NCBI GenBank assembly: GCA_020854105.1
Contig: JADZGB010000022.1
Span: 133,805 to 197,804, forward strand
Length of the DNA: 64,000 bases
Direction: 5' to 3'
Source of the DNA: Burkholderiales bacterium
Lineage (GTDB): Bacteria > Pseudomonadota > Gammaproteobacteria > Burkholderiales > SHXO01
The notes under the pieces are model-generated. The model had not been told where the DNA came from. It was given only the letters and a program-made list of their open reading frames with translations, and did no database searches. Position numbers and translations under genes: made by a program. Positions 1 through 10,983 of this stretch are shown here, one piece after another (position 1 is the first letter of the stretch; the number at the start of each line of letters is the position of its first letter).

Positions 1-1145
1 ATCTGCACGATCTCGCGGCTGGTCGTGCCGCGCACGATGGAGTCATCGACGAGCAGCACGTTCTTGCCCTTGAACTCCATGCCGATCGCGTTGAGCTTCT
101 GGCGCACGGACTTCTTGCGTACGCCCTGGCCGGGCATGATGAAGGTGCGGCCGATGTAGCGGTTCTTGATGAACCCCTCCCGGTACGCGACATCGAGCCT
201 GCCTGCCAGCTGCATCGCGGCCGGCCGGCTCGAATCGGGAATGGGAATGATGACGTCGATGTCGAGATTGGCGTAATCGCGCCGGATCTTGTCGGCGAGG
301 CTCTCACCCATGCGCAGACGCGTCTCGTAGACGGAGATGCCGTCGATGACGGAGTCGGGTCGCGCCAGGTAGACGAACTCGAAAATACACGGGTTGAGCG
401 ACGGATGGGCCGCGCACTGCCTGCTGAAGAAGTTGCCGTCCATGTCGATGAAGATGGCCTCGCCGGGCGCCACGTCGCGCACCAGCCTGTATCCGAGCAC
501 GTCGAGCGCGACGCTCTCGGACGCCACCAGGTACTCGTCCTCCTGTCCGGTCTTCGCGCTGCCGAACACCAGCGGCCGTATGCCATACGGATCGCGGAAG
601 GCGAGCAAGCCATACCCCGCGATCATCGCGACCACGGCGTAGGCCCCTCGCACGCGCCTGTGCACGCCGGCCACCGCCTGGAAGATCGTGGCAGGGTCGA
701 GCGCGTACGAGGCAGACGCCTCCTGCAGCTCGTGCGCCAGCACGTTGAGCAGCACCTCCGAGTCGGAGTTGGTGTTGACGTGGCGCAGATCCTGCCGGAA
801 CAAGTCGCGCTTGAGCTGCTCCGAATTGGTCAGATTGCCGTTGTGCCCGAGAACGATGCCGAAGGGCGAGTTGACGTACAGCGGTTGCGATTCCGCGGAG
901 TTGTCGGCCGAACCCGCCGTCGGATACCGGCAGTGGGCGATACCGCTCGCGCCCGCCAGGTTGCGCATGTTGCGCGTGCGGAACACGTCGCGAACCAGCC
1001 CGTTGCCCTTGTGCATGTGGAAGATGCTGTGCTCGGCGGTGACGATCCCCGCCGCGTCCTGTCCGCGATGCTGCAGAACCAGCAGCCCGTCGTAGAGCAG
1101 CTGATTGACGGGTGATTTGGCTACAACGCCGATGATTCCGCACAT
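1..1145 (-). CDS. purF: Amidophosphoribosyltransferase, 3' end cut by window
   Basis: First committed step of purine synthesis: transfers the amide nitrogen of glutamine onto PRPP to give phosphoribosylamine in the cytosol. The protein begins MCGIIGVV, so the nucleophilic Cys2 is exposed directly after Met with no propeptide, as in the E. coli type. The PRPP-binding loop VLLVDDSIVRGTTSRE lies close to the window edge. About 381 codons are present; the family is about 500 residues, so roughly the last 120 are outside. The ATG at 1143-1145 is fixed by the need for Cys2. Upstream on the same strand is cvpA, the classic cvpA-purF pairing, 93 bases away. Confidence 0.97.
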   Translation of the reverse strand, partial: MCGIIGVVAKSPVNQLLYDGLLVLQHRGQDAAGIVTAEHSIFHMHKGNGLVRDVFRTRNMRNLAGASGIAHCRYPTAGSADNSAESQPLYVNSPFGIVLGHNGNLTNSEQLKRDLFRQDLRHVNTNSDSEVLLNVLAHELQEASASYALDPATIFQAVAGVHRRVRGAYAVVAMIAGYGLLAFRDPYGIRPLVFGSAKTGQEDEYLVASESVALDVLGYRLVRDVAPGEAIFIDMDGNFFSRQCAAHPSLNPCIFEFVYLARPDSVIDGISVYETRLRMGESLADKIRRDYANLDIDVIIPIPDSSRPAAMQLAGRLDVAYREGFIKNRYIGRTFIMPGQGVRKKSVRQKLNAIGMEFKGKNVLLVDDSIVRGTTSREIVQ

Positions 1146-1238
1146 ATCCGGCCTCGTTGATTTGACACGATCATGGCGATTGGGGCCGCGCCCGGCCCGC
1201 CTCGCCTCACACGGCGGCGCAACGGACGAGCCAGTCTG

Positions 1239-1730
1239 TCAATCGTAGCGTATCCGTCCCGCCACCGCCGGCGGCAGGTGGCTGCGTACCGCCATCGCCA
1301 GCGTCTGCAGCGGCACCACCAGCCTCGACTGCGTCCACAGGCGTTCGCGCGGCAGGGTCGTCATTCCCACCACCAGCGTGGCCGCGACCAGGATGACGAG
1401 CGCGCGCACCAAACCGAACATCGCACCGAGCAGTCGATCGACCCCGGACAGCGGCGACTTGCGCAACAGCCCGGCCACCAGCAGCGTGAGCAGCGCCAGG
1501 ATCAGCAGCGCGCCGAAAAAGACCATGGCAAAGCCGGCGGCGAGTCGCAACGAGACGTTGGACAGGGATTCGGGCAGGAAGGTCGCGGCCTGCGGCGCGA
1601 AGCGCACCGCGAGCCACACCGCGATCAGCCAGGACGCCAGGGACATCAGCTCGCGGACCGCCCCGCGCAGCACGCTGATGAGGATCGACAGGACCAGCAC
1701 GGCGATAATGGCGTAGTCGAGACCGTTCAT
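1239..1730 (-). CDS. cvpA: CvpA family inner-membrane protein
   Basis: 163-residue integral membrane protein starting MNGLDYAIIAVLVLSILISV, with the typical N-terminal helix followed by RGAVRELMSLASW and three further hydrophobic segments (roughly residues 30-48, 64-86 and 100-123). The family was named for colicin V production in E. coli and is linked to envelope homeostasis; its molecular activity is not settled. Its position immediately upstream of purF and downstream of the SPOR-domain gene is conserved in beta- and gammaproteobacteria, which makes the assignment firm even though the function is loose. Confidence 0.93.
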   Translation of the reverse strand: MNGLDYAIIAVLVLSILISVLRGAVRELMSLASWLIAVWLAVRFAPQAATFLPESLSNVSLRLAAGFAMVFFGALLILALLTLLVAGLLRKSPLSGVDRLLGAMFGLVRALVILVAATLVVGMTTLPRERLWTQSRLVVPLQTLAMAVRSHLPPAVAGRIRYD

Positions 1731-1746
1731 CCGCCACCGCTCACGA

Positions 1747-2397
1747 TCATTCGCCCTTCACGACGACCTTGCCCGGATCGAATCCGAGCCTGACGAGGCG
1801 TGTGCGTGCAGCCTCGGCCGCCTCCTCCCTGGCGAACGGCCCGACGCGCACCCGGATCTTGTCTCCATCCGGCGTCTTCTCGGTGTAGACCGGGAACTTC
1901 TGCTTCTGCAGTCGACGTTTCAGCTCGCGCGCCTTGTCGGGCGAACCGGTGGCGATCAGCTGCACCACGTACGCCGGCTTCGTTGCCGCCTTGGGCGCCG
2001 GATCGCTCTTCTCCGTGGCGGCGGTTTCGGCGCGAGGTTCCTCCGGCGCCGGCGTGTCGGTTCGCGTCGCCGCTGTCGCGGGCGCGCTCGCGGATGACAG
2101 GGAGACTGCCTGCGCGGGTGCCGGCGCATCCGCTGTCGCGGCAGACTCCGATGGGGCGGGATCCGGCTCGGGTGCTCGAGCCTCGACTTCGACGCTCGCT
2201 GGCCGCTGCGCATCCGCGTCGGCTTCTGCGGCCGGCATGCTGACCCGAGGTTCGGGTTGGGTGTCGCGTGGCTCCGCGTCCAGCAGCAGCGGAACCGCCG
2301 TGACGGCAACGATGACCAGCGCGATGGCACCGACCAGACGTCGGCGCGCGCGCTTGCGCAACTGGATCTGTTCGTCGGAAACGCTGCTCCTGGCCAA
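1747..2397 (-). CDS. dedD: DedD-like SPOR-domain cell-division protein
   Basis: 216 residues: a short cytoplasmic N-terminus rich in Arg/Lys, one transmembrane helix (about 20-40, LVGAIALVIVAVTAVPLLL), a long Ala/Pro/Glu linker and a C-terminal SPOR domain (about 140-216) beginning YVVQLIATGSPDKARELKRR. SPOR domains bind denuded septal peptidoglycan, so the product should sit at the division site with the domain in the periplasm. The start is a TTG at 2395-2397: the next codons upstream run straight into the folC stop in the same frame, so no earlier start exists. It is 18 bases after folC and 16 before cvpA, in one operon. Confidence 0.9.
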   Translation of the reverse strand: MARSSVSDEQIQLRKRARRRLVGAIALVIVAVTAVPLLLDAEPRDTQPEPRVSMPAAEADADAQRPASVEVEARAPEPDPAPSESAATADAPAPAQAVSLSSASAPATAATRTDTPAPEEPRAETAATEKSDPAPKAATKPAYVVQLIATGSPDKARELKRRLQKQKFPVYTEKTPDGDKIRVRVGPFAREEAAEAARTRLVRLGFDPGKVVVKGE

Positions 2398-2415
2398 GCT
2401 CTGGATCTCGTGGTA

Positions 2416-3711
2416 TCAGCGGGATCGGTCCGCGGTGCAGGCCAGTATGGCGGCAACCGTGAGGAAGGAACCGAAGACGGCGATTTTATCATCCGGTCCC
2501 GCCTGTTCCCGCGCCTGACGCAAGGCATCGTGCACGTCCGCGCACTGATGCGCGGGTGCGGTGACGGCGGCCGCCTGCAGCGCCGCCTGCAGGCCCTGCG
2601 CACTCTCCCCGCGCGGCCCCGGCAGCGGCGCGAGGAACCAGCCGTCGACGGCGTTGCCGAGGGTGCGCACAACGCCGGCGATGTCCTTGTCGCGCAGCAT
2701 CGCGAACACCGCGAAGGTGCGGCCTCCGGGCATGCTCTCGAGGTTCTCGCGCAGCCGCAGTGCCGCGTGCGGATTGTGCGCGACGTCCAGTACCGTCATC
2801 GGGCGGCCGGGCAGGACTTGGAAGCGGCCCGGCAGCTGCACTTCCACCAGTCCGCGGCGGATGGCACCCATGTCCACCGGGATGCGCCCGTGCAGCCTCT
2901 CCAGCGCCATCAGCGCCGCGGCGGCGTTGCCCAGCTGGCAGGCACCGCGCAGACTCGGCCAGGGCAATCCGGCGCGCCGGCCCGCCATGCTCCAGAAGGT
3001 CCAGTCGTGCTCGCGCGCCAGCGCGCCGAAATCGCGATCGGCGAGGAAAACATCGGCACCGATCTCGCCGGCCCGCTGCAGCACGCTGCGCGGCGGATCG
3101 GGATCGGCGACGATGGCTGGCCGGCCGCCGCGAAAGATGCCCGCCTTCTCGGCGCCGATCGCCTCGCGTGTGTCGCCCAGGTACTCCATGTGATCGAGGC
3201 CGACGCTCACCACGATCGCGCAATCGGCGTCGAAGACGTTCACCGCGTCCAGCCGGCCACCGAGGCCGACCTCCAGCACGGCCGCGTCCACGTCCGCCTC
3301 GATGAACATCAGCATCGCCGCGAGCGTGCCGAATTCGAAGTAGGTCAGCGAGACGCCCTGGCGCGCAGCCTCGACCTGCTCGAAGACACGCACCAGCGCG
3401 GCGTCGGTGACCTCGCACCCGCCGATGCGCACGCGCTCGTTGTAGCGCAGCAGATGCGGCGAGCTGTAGCGCCCGACGCGATATCCGGCGCACTGAAGAC
3501 AACTCTCCAGGAAGGCGCAGGTGGAGCCCTTGCCGTTGGTTCCACCGACGGTGATCAGTGGAAAGGCCGGTGTCAGCGGCAGGCGCTCGCGTACTGCCCC
3601 GATGCGCTCGAGGCCGAAATCCATGGCCGTCGGGTGCAGCCGTTCCAGATGTTCGAGCCAGGCGGCCAGTGGGCTGCCGGCTGACGGGGTGGAGGACATG
3701 GAGGAATGCAT
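2416..3711 (-). CDS. folC: Bifunctional folylpolyglutamate/dihydrofolate synthase
   Basis: Adds L-glutamate to dihydropteroate and to tetrahydrofolate, using ATP. The Mur-ligase type P-loop GGTNGKGSTCAFLE is clear, followed by the RYSSPHLLRYNERVRI segment and the central HDxE-like ATPase region (LGGRLDAVNVFDADCAIVV). Length about 431 residues matches the family. I place the start at the ATG at 3709-3711. An in-frame TTG lies six bases upstream and another ATG at 3697-3699, and none has a strong Shine-Dalgarno. It sits between accD and dedD, the usual neighbours in betaproteobacteria. Confidence 0.95.
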   Translation of the reverse strand: MHSSMSSTPSAGSPLAAWLEHLERLHPTAMDFGLERIGAVRERLPLTPAFPLITVGGTNGKGSTCAFLESCLQCAGYRVGRYSSPHLLRYNERVRIGGCEVTDAALVRVFEQVEAARQGVSLTYFEFGTLAAMLMFIEADVDAAVLEVGLGGRLDAVNVFDADCAIVVSVGLDHMEYLGDTREAIGAEKAGIFRGGRPAIVADPDPPRSVLQRAGEIGADVFLADRDFGALAREHDWTFWSMAGRRAGLPWPSLRGACQLGNAAAALMALERLHGRIPVDMGAIRRGLVEVQLPGRFQVLPGRPMTVLDVAHNPHAALRLRENLESMPGGRTFAVFAMLRDKDIAGVVRTLGNAVDGWFLAPLPGPRGESAQGLQAALQAAAVTAPAHQCADVHDALRQAREQAGPDDKIAVFGSFLTVAAILACTADRSR

Positions 3712-3766
3712 CGGCAAAGCTGCGCGCAGCGCTGACGGGGCTGCGCGTGCGAGTGCGGGACGGGCC

Positions 3767-4630
3767 TCAGGCAGCGGGCGCGCGCGTCAGCAGGGTGATC
3801 AGACTCGCCAGCCGGTCGCGCATCTCGCGCCGATCCACGATCATGTCGATGGCGCCGTGCTCGAGCAGGAATTCCGCGCGCTGAAAGCCTTCGGGCAGGG
3901 TCTGCTTTACTGTCTGCTCGATCACGCGCGGGCCGGCGAAGCCGATCAGCGCGCCGGGCTCGGCAATCACCACGTCTCCGATCATGGCGAAGCTCGCGGA
4001 CACCCCGCCCATGGTCGGGTCGGTCAGCACGCAGACGAAGGGCAGGCGCTCGGCAGACAGCTGGGTGAGCGCGGCAGTCGTCTTGGCCATCTGCATCAGC
4101 GACATCAGGCCTTCCTGCATGCGTGCGCCGCCGCTGGCGGTGAAGCACACGAAGGCACTCTTCTGCTCGATCGCGCACTGCACGCCGCGCACGAAGCGCT
4201 CGCCCACCACCGAGCCCATCGACCCGCCCATGAAGCGGAACTCGAATGCCGCCACCACCGCCGGGACGCTCTTGATCGCCCCTTGCATCACGACCAGCGC
4301 ATCGCCCTCGCTGGTCTCGGCCTGGTCGGCAACCAGGCGCTCGGTGTAGCGGCGGCTGTCGACGAACTTCAGGAAGTCCACCGGCACCACCTCGGTTCCG
4401 ATCTCGTAGCGCCCCTCCGGATCGAGCGTCATGTCCAGACGCTCGCGGGCGGTGATGCGATTGTGATGCGAACATTTCGGGCAGACGTCCAAGCTCTTCT
4501 CGAGGTCTGCGCGGTAGAGCACCGCCTCGCACACCTCGCACTTGACCCAGAGCCCCTCGGGCACGGCCTTTCTCGCCGCACCGGGGCTGCGCTTGATCTT
4601 CGGCGGAAGCAGCTTCTGCAACCAGCTCAC
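3767..4630 (-). CDS. accD: Acetyl-CoA carboxylase carboxyltransferase beta subunit
   Basis: Beta half of the carboxyltransferase that makes malonyl-CoA from acetyl-CoA and carboxybiotin. The N-terminal four-cysteine zinc ribbon (CEVC...CPKC) and the crotonase-like core with GGARMQEGL and [12 protein letters not shown] are present. A reading frame continues upstream to 4681, but the conserved N-terminus [13 protein letters not shown] begins at a GTG at 4628-4630. A GGAGGTGA Shine-Dalgarno lies right in front of that GTG, so I use it (287 residues). The partner accA is not in the window. It is directly downstream of trpA. Confidence 0.95.
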   Translation of the reverse strand: MSWLQKLLPPKIKRSPGAARKAVPEGLWVKCEVCEAVLYRADLEKSLDVCPKCSHHNRITARERLDMTLDPEGRYEIGTEVVPVDFLKFVDSRRYTERLVADQAETSEGDALVVMQGAIKSVPAVVAAFEFRFMGGSMGSVVGERFVRGVQCAIEQKSAFVCFTASGGARMQEGLMSLMQMAKTTAALTQLSAERLPFVCVLTDPTMGGVSASFAMIGDVVIAEPGALIGFAGPRVIEQTVKQTLPEGFQRAEFLLEHGAIDMIVDRREMRDRLASLITLLTRAPAA

Positions 4631-4690
4631 GTCACCTCCGACAGTGACTGCGGCGAAATCGTCCGCCGCCTCGTTGGGCATCGACCGACC

Positions 4691-5488
4691 CTACGCGTCC
4701 ATGGCGCGGCGGATGCCGCCCACGAGGGCCCGGACCTTCTCGACCGCCTGTTCCGGCGCCGAATCCTCGATCTCCTGCACCAATCGGCTGCCAATGACGA
4801 CCGCATCGGACAGCTTTCCGACCGCGCGCGCGGTTTCGGCATCACGAATGCCGAATCCCACTCCGACAGGCAGCCCGGTATGGGCCTTGATGGCGGGCAG
4901 CTTGCGCGCGATCTCGTCCAGGTCCAGGCTTGCGGCACCGGTCACACCCTTGAGTGACACATAGTAGATGTAGCCGCTTGCCGCGCGTCCGACTTCTCGG
5001 ATGCGACTTTCGGTCGAGGTCGGTGACAGCAGGTAGATGCTGTCGATGTCGCGCGCCTTCAGCGCCTGCGACAGGCCGCTGCCCTCTTCGGGTGGATAGT
5101 CGACCACCAGCACACCGTCGACCCCGGCATCGGCCGCGGACTGGGCAAAGCGCTCCACGCCCATCGCCTCGATCGGGTTGGCATAGCCCATCAGCACCAC
5201 GGGCGTCGCGTCGTCCTTCGAGCGGAACGTGCGCACCGCCTCCAGCACTCCCCTGAGTGACGTGTGCTTCCTGAGCGCGCGCTCGCTCGAGCGCTGGATG
5301 GCGGGACCGTCGGCCATCGGATCGGAGAAGGGCACGCCCAGTTCGATGATGTCGGCGCCTGCCTCGACCAGGGCGTGCATCAGCGAAACGGTATGGGCGA
5401 GCGAAGGATCCCCCGCGGTGATGAACGGGATCAGGGCCTTGCGGCCCTTGCCCTGGAGGGCTTCGAAGGTCGATGGAATTCTTGACAT
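4691..5488 (-). CDS. trpA: Tryptophan synthase alpha chain
   Basis: Cleaves indole-3-glycerol phosphate to indole, which is channelled to TrpB. Both catalytic acids are visible: Glu in [12 protein letters not shown] and Asp in the adjoining [10 protein letters not shown]. The phosphate-binding [12 protein letters not shown] is near the C-terminus. The start is taken at the ATG of [17 protein letters not shown] at 5486-5488, giving 265 residues (family about 268); the longer frame to 5557 adds an arginine-rich unconserved stretch. It lies 46 bases downstream of trpB. Confidence 0.97.
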   Translation of the reverse strand: MSRIPSTFEALQGKGRKALIPFITAGDPSLAHTVSLMHALVEAGADIIELGVPFSDPMADGPAIQRSSERALRKHTSLRGVLEAVRTFRSKDDATPVVLMGYANPIEAMGVERFAQSAADAGVDGVLVVDYPPEEGSGLSQALKARDIDSIYLLSPTSTESRIREVGRAASGYIYYVSLKGVTGAASLDLDEIARKLPAIKAHTGLPVGVGFGIRDAETARAVGKLSDAVVIGSRLVQEIEDSAPEQAVEKVRALVGGIRRAMDA

Positions 5489-5534
5489 CGGGGGGCGTGT
5501 GCGGGTGAGCGGAACGTGTAGGCGGCGCGGGCGT

Positions 5535-6738
<1,204 letters not shown>

Positions 6739-6752
<14 letters not shown>

Positions 6753-7362
6753 TGCGCGCTCCTCGTATGAATGCGGCGACCTTGGCCGGATCCTTGACGC
6801 CCTTGCTCCGTTCCACGCCGCTGCTCACGTCTACTGCCCAGGGCCGGACACGGCGGACAGCCTGCTCGACCGTGTCGGGGGTGAGGCCGCCGGCGAGCAC
6901 GATCGGAAGGGAAAGGCCCGAAGGGATCAGGGACCAGTCGAACGCCTGTCCGGTCCCGCCGTGGTGCTTGTCGTCGAATGCGTCGAGCAGCAGCCCTTTC
7001 GCGCCCTGAAAACGGCTTGCGCATTGTAGCAAATCCACCCCTGCCCTCACCCGTACCGCCTTGATCCACGGCAGATCGAAGAGCGCGCAGTACTCGGGGG
7101 ATTCGTCACCGTGGAACTGCAGCAGTTGCAGCCGCACGCCGGCCGTTACGGCGCGCACGTAGGCGGGATCCGCATCCACGAACAGGCCGACCGCGCTCAC
7201 GAACGGGGGCAGTGCCGCGACGAGCGCGCGGGCGCGCTCGGGGGCAACGCAGCGCGGGCTGGCGGCATGGAACACCAGGCCGATGGCGTGCGCACCCGCG
7301 TGCGCCGCATGGTGCGCATCCTCCGGAGTTGTGATGCCGCAGATCTTCACCGCGGTGGCCAT
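6739..7362 (-). CDS. trpF: Phosphoribosylanthranilate isomerase
   Basis: Amadori rearrangement of phosphoribosylanthranilate in tryptophan synthesis. The N-terminal [11 protein letters not shown] carries the general-base Cys; the acid Asp is in [15 protein letters not shown]; the phosphate loop is [11 protein letters not shown] near the end, followed by [16 protein letters not shown]. The ATG at 7360-7362 (MATAVKICG) gives 207 residues; an in-frame GTG six bases upstream is an alternative. It starts two bases past the truA stop and overlaps trpB. It is a free-standing TrpF, not fused to TrpC. Confidence 0.96.
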
Positions 7363-7364
7363 GC

Positions 7365-8180
7365 TCACTGTTCCATCAGGGCCGGGAAGGGCAGGCGGGT
7401 GCACAGCGCAGCCATGGACGTCGCGGATGCCGGCAGATTCCACTGCGCGTCGTACTCGACCTGGGCCAGATACAGTCCGCCGGCCGCGAACGTGGGGGCC
7501 GCACGCGTACGGTCGCGCCCCTCGAGGATCTCACGCATCCAGGAGGCCGGGCGCGAGCCGTTGCCCACCCGGACCAGACTGCCCACGATGTTGCGCACCA
7601 TGTGGTGCAGGAAGGCATCGGCGGCCAGATGGAAGACGAACATCGCCCCACGCTGCTCGATGTCGATGCCGCGCAGCGTCTTGACCGGCGAGCGTGCCTG
7701 GCACTCGGCGGCACGGAAGGCGCTGAAGTCGTGCGTCCCGAGCATGGACGCGGCCGCCTCGCGCATGCGCGCGATGTCGAGATCATGGTGGTGCCAGCCC
7801 GCGTGCTCGGCGAACAGCCCCGGGCGCTCGCGACGATTTAGCAGCACGTACAGGTAGGCACGGCCGCGCGCGCAGAAGCGCGCGTGGAACGCCGGCTCCA
7901 CCTCGCGCGCCCACAGCACCGCACACGAGCGCGGCAGCAGCGTGTTCGCCCCGCGCACCCAGGCGGTCAGGGGACGGCGCGCGTCGGTGTCGAAGTGGAC
8001 CACCTGTCCCAGCGCGTGCACGCCCGCATCGGTGCGTCCGGCGCACTGCGTGAGGACCGGCTGCGCCGCGATCCGCGACAGCACGCCATCCAGGCAGTCC
8101 TGCACGGCGCAGCCGGAAGGCTGGGTCTGCCAGCCGCAGAAGCGGCTGCCGTCGTATTCGATGCCGAGAGCGATGCGCAC
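7365..8180 (-). CDS. truA: tRNA pseudouridine(38-40) synthase TruA
   Basis: Converts uridines 38-40 in the anticodon arm to pseudouridine. The catalytic Asp is in CAGRTDAGVHALGQ; the opening IALGIEYDGSRFCGWQ and the later FHHMVRNIVGSL-like segment (LHHMVRNIVGSLV) are family hallmarks. 271 residues. The start is a GTG at 8178-8180. The gene lies between the fimV terminator and trpF, the usual place in betaproteobacteria. Confidence 0.96.
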   Translation of the reverse strand: MRIALGIEYDGSRFCGWQTQPSGCAVQDCLDGVLSRIAAQPVLTQCAGRTDAGVHALGQVVHFDTDARRPLTAWVRGANTLLPRSCAVLWAREVEPAFHARFCARGRAYLYVLLNRRERPGLFAEHAGWHHHDLDIARMREAAASMLGTHDFSAFRAAECQARSPVKTLRGIDIEQRGAMFVFHLAADAFLHHMVRNIVGSLVRVGNGSRPASWMREILEGRDRTRAAPTFAAGGLYLAQVEYDAQWNLPASATSMAALCTRLPFPALMEQ

Positions 8181-8230
8181 GGGCCAGAGGATAAACGCAA
8201 AATGCCGGTGGCCGCTCGGACGCGGCCGTG

Positions 8231-8260
8231 AAAAACAGCGCGGCCCCCGAAGGGGCCGCG
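8231..8260 (-). terminator. Intrinsic terminator of fimV
   Basis: Read on the minus strand: a 9-bp perfect stem CGCGGCCCC/GGGGCCGCG closed by a TTCG tetraloop, followed by CTGTTTTT. It lies 48 bases after the fimV stop and ahead of truA, so it should separate the two transcripts. Confidence 0.9.
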
Positions 8261-8307
8261 TGGCACGAGCAATTCCGCCCGCCTGTCAGGCGCGTGCAGG
8301 GACACGG

Positions 8308-10983
8308 TCAGACGAGCGCCTCCAGCACGCGCTGCGCGGCCGCCTGCTGCTCGTTGTCGCCCTCGGCGATGACCTCGCGCAGGATCTCGCGCGCGCCTTC
8401 CTTGTCGCCCATCTCCTGATAGGCCTTGGCAAGATCGAACTTGGTCTGAACGTCGTACCAGCGGTCGTCACGCTCGCCGCCCGCGACCGCGCCATCGGTC
8501 TTGCCGCCGTCCAGGCTCAGATCGATGTTCGACAGATCGATGTCGGGCGTGGACGCGATGCCCACGTCCAGGCGCGGCTCGACCTTGTCCAGTGCACCCT
8601 CGTCGAGCGAGATCTTGCTCAGGTCGAAGCTCATGCTGGAGGGCGCATCGGCACCGGGCTGGGACGTGCGCGCCTGCGGAACCGGTTCGCTGCCCAGGCC
8701 GTTCAGATCGAAATCGAAATCGAGGCCGGCAGGCTTGCCCTGGTCGGCGCCCAGATCCAGATCCATCGGCACGGTCGGCTGCGTCTGAGCCATGCTTGCC
8801 GTGGACTGGGCGAGCTTGCTCATCTCGTCCTGGCCGGTGCTCAGATTGGACAGGTCCACGTCAGTGCTGGTGCCGGCGGCGGACCCGAGGCGGGTGAGAT
8901 CGATGTCGGTCCTGGTTGCCGCGTCCTGCTCGTCCAGACCGATGTCGAAGTCGAGCTTGTCCTCCATCGCTCCAGCGGCCACACCGATGGCAGCTGCGCC
9001 AGCCGGCTTGCCTGCCGCATAACGCGGATTCTGCGGATCGAGCAGATAGCCCAGCCGCGCTGCCTGCAGCCAGGAGTCGCCCTGCCCGCCGGTGGCCATG
9101 TGCAGTTCACGCGCAACGCCGTCGAACGCGGCGGCGTCCTTGCGTCGGGCATAGATCTCGAGAAGCTTGAGATGGATCTCGTGACGGCGAGGATTGCTCT
9201 GCAGCGCCTCCTTCAGAATCTCCTCGGCCTGTCCGTCACGCCCGTATGCCAGGTAGATCTCGGCTTCGGCCAGCGGATCGACGTCCTCGCTCATCGGCGG
9301 CATGCCGGTCGAGGGCAGGCCGGTGGAGCTTTCCACGGCTTGCGTCGCGACCACTCCAGCATCGGCACCGGTCGCTTCGACGGGCTGGTCGAGCACGCTG
9401 TCCGCCTCGACCGCATTCCCTTCCCGGCGCTTGCGCGCGAACCTGAATCCCATGAAGCCCAGCAGACCCAGAACGGCTGCACCGCCTGCCAGGTACAGCG
9501 GCTGGTCGAGCAGTTGCTCGGTGAAGCCAGGAGCCGGCTTGGCGACCACCGTGGGCTTCTTCGCCTTGACGGGCTGGTCCGGCTTGGCCTCCTGCACGGG
9601 CGCGGCTGCAGGTGCTTGCGTCGTCTGAGCCGGTGCGTCGTCTGCGGCGGCTGGCGCAGCCGGCGCGGTCCCGACCGGTGCCGGATCGGGGGTCTGGGCG
9701 GCCTGCTGCTGCGCTTCCGCCAGGCCCTTGTTCTTCATCTCGAGCAGCGACTGCATGTCCCTGACCTGCTTCTCGAGCAGCGCCACACGCTCGTTCTGCT
9801 CGCGAATGGTCTTCTCGCGTGCCGCCAATTCCTCTTCGAGCGCGCGCGTGCCCTCTGCACCGGCAGTCCCCGCGGCATTGCCACCGGAGAGCTTGACCAC
9901 TTCCTTGGGCTGTTCGGCAGCAGCGGGCGCCTGGTCCTTCACCATGGGCGAGATGCTGCCCGAGGCGCTCTGGCCCGCCGTAGCCGCCGCGGCCGCCCCG
10001 GCCGCGGCGGCCGCGACCTTCTCGCGGTAGGCGTTGAAGTCAGCCGTCTGCAGGCGCACGACCCTGCGCGCCTCCGCCGGATCGATGGCGGCGGCTTCCG
10101 ACCCGCCGGGAATCTGCAGCACCTTGCCAGCCCGCAGGCGGTTCATGTTGCCGTCCACGAAGGCATCGGGATTGGCTCGCACCAGCAGGACCAGCATCTG
10201 GTCCAGCGACACATCCTCGGAGACATAGTCGCGGGCGATCCTGCTCAGCGTATCGCCGCGCATGACGCTGTGGGTGTCGGCCGCGCTCTGCACCGGCGCG
10301 GGTGCGGATGCGGCTGCGCCCTCGGCAGCCGGCGCTTCGGCAACGGGATCCGTGGGCGCCTGCGCGGTCGGCTCGGCCGGCGCGTCGGGTGCAGCCTCGG
10401 CGGCGCTCGCCGACGCATCAGGCACGGTTGCGGGGCGGGTCATCTCGCTGCCCAGCTGCGTCTGAACCTCGGGCTCCGGCGCAGCCATCGGTGCGGGCGC
10501 GATCTCGGGTGCAGGGCCCGGCTGCGCAGCGGCAGAGGGCTCTGCGGCCTGATCGGCGAAGGTGGGCGGATCGATGAGCGCGGTGTAGCCGCGCAGGATG
10601 CGACCGCCGTTCCAGGTCAGCTCGACGAGGATGTCGACGAACGGCTCGTTGATCGGCTGCGCGGTGGTCGCCACGATGTACGGCTGCCCGGACTGGCGCA
10701 TCTCGAGGCTGAGCTGCAAGCCCAGCGAAGGCGTCGGATATGGCAGGTTGTTCTGCACATAGGTCTCGATCGACGCGAGGCGTGCGCTGAGCGAGTCTAG
10801 CTCGCCCTTCTCGACGGCCACCACGTCGATCTCGGCACGCAAGGGCTGGCCGAGATCCGACAGGACGTTCAGCCGGCCCAGTCCTGCGGCACCTGCAGCT
10901 GACGACAAAGCGAGCAGTGCGCTCGCCAACACCACAGAGCGGGAGACTGGTTTGCCCACGGCGCCACCTTTCTTTATGACCAT
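8308..10983 (-). CDS. fimV: FimV-like peptidoglycan-binding hub protein
   Basis: 891 residues in the FimV/TspA pattern. A signal peptide (about 10-33) is followed by the conserved N-terminal domain (LGRLNVLSDLGQPLRAEIDV). A LysM segment starts near residue 240 (GDTLSRIARDYV). Then come a coiled coil (about 370-430), one transmembrane helix near 495-515 (LYLAGGAAVLGLLGFMGFRF) and a long acidic cytoplasmic tail. The tail has repeated DxDLS/DLD motifs and a C-terminal TPR-like module (FDLAKAYQEMGDKEGAREIL). In Pseudomonas the protein organises polar type IV pilus assembly and twitching. An ATG at 10981-10983 is used; a GTG at 10957-10959 with an AGGTGG Shine-Dalgarno in front is a good alternative. 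Confidence 0.92.
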   Translation of the reverse strand: MVIKKGGAVGKPVSRSVVLASALLALSSAAGAAGLGRLNVLSDLGQPLRAEIDVVAVEKGELDSLSARLASIETYVQNNLPYPTPSLGLQLSLEMRQSGQPYIVATTAQPINEPFVDILVELTWNGGRILRGYTALIDPPTFADQAAEPSAAAQPGPAPEIAPAPMAAPEPEVQTQLGSEMTRPATVPDASASAAEAAPDAPAEPTAQAPTDPVAEAPAAEGAAASAPAPVQSAADTHSVMRGDTLSRIARDYVSEDVSLDQMLVLLVRANPDAFVDGNMNRLRAGKVLQIPGGSEAAAIDPAEARRVVRLQTADFNAYREKVAAAAAGAAAAATAGQSASGSISPMVKDQAPAAAEQPKEVVKLSGGNAAGTAGAEGTRALEEELAAREKTIREQNERVALLEKQVRDMQSLLEMKNKGLAEAQQQAAQTPDPAPVGTAPAAPAAADDAPAQTTQAPAAAPVQEAKPDQPVKAKKPTVVAKPAPGFTEQLLDQPLYLAGGAAVLGLLGFMGFRFARKRREGNAVEADSVLDQPVEATGADAGVVATQAVESSTGLPSTGMPPMSEDVDPLAEAEIYLAYGRDGQAEEILKEALQSNPRRHEIHLKLLEIYARRKDAAAFDGVARELHMATGGQGDSWLQAARLGYLLDPQNPRYAAGKPAGAAAIGVAAGAMEDKLDFDIGLDEQDAATRTDIDLTRLGSAAGTSTDVDLSNLSTGQDEMSKLAQSTASMAQTQPTVPMDLDLGADQGKPAGLDFDFDLNGLGSEPVPQARTSQPGADAPSSMSFDLSKISLDEGALDKVEPRLDVGIASTPDIDLSNIDLSLDGGKTDGAVAGGERDDRWYDVQTKFDLAKAYQEMGDKEGAREILREVIAEGDNEQQAAAQRVLEALV

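Noticed and set aside
7942..10800. Plus-strand open frame of 952 codons opposite fimV
   Set aside because: Arg/His/Gly-rich product typical of antisense frames; fimV on the other strand has clear domains, a signal peptide and a terminator.
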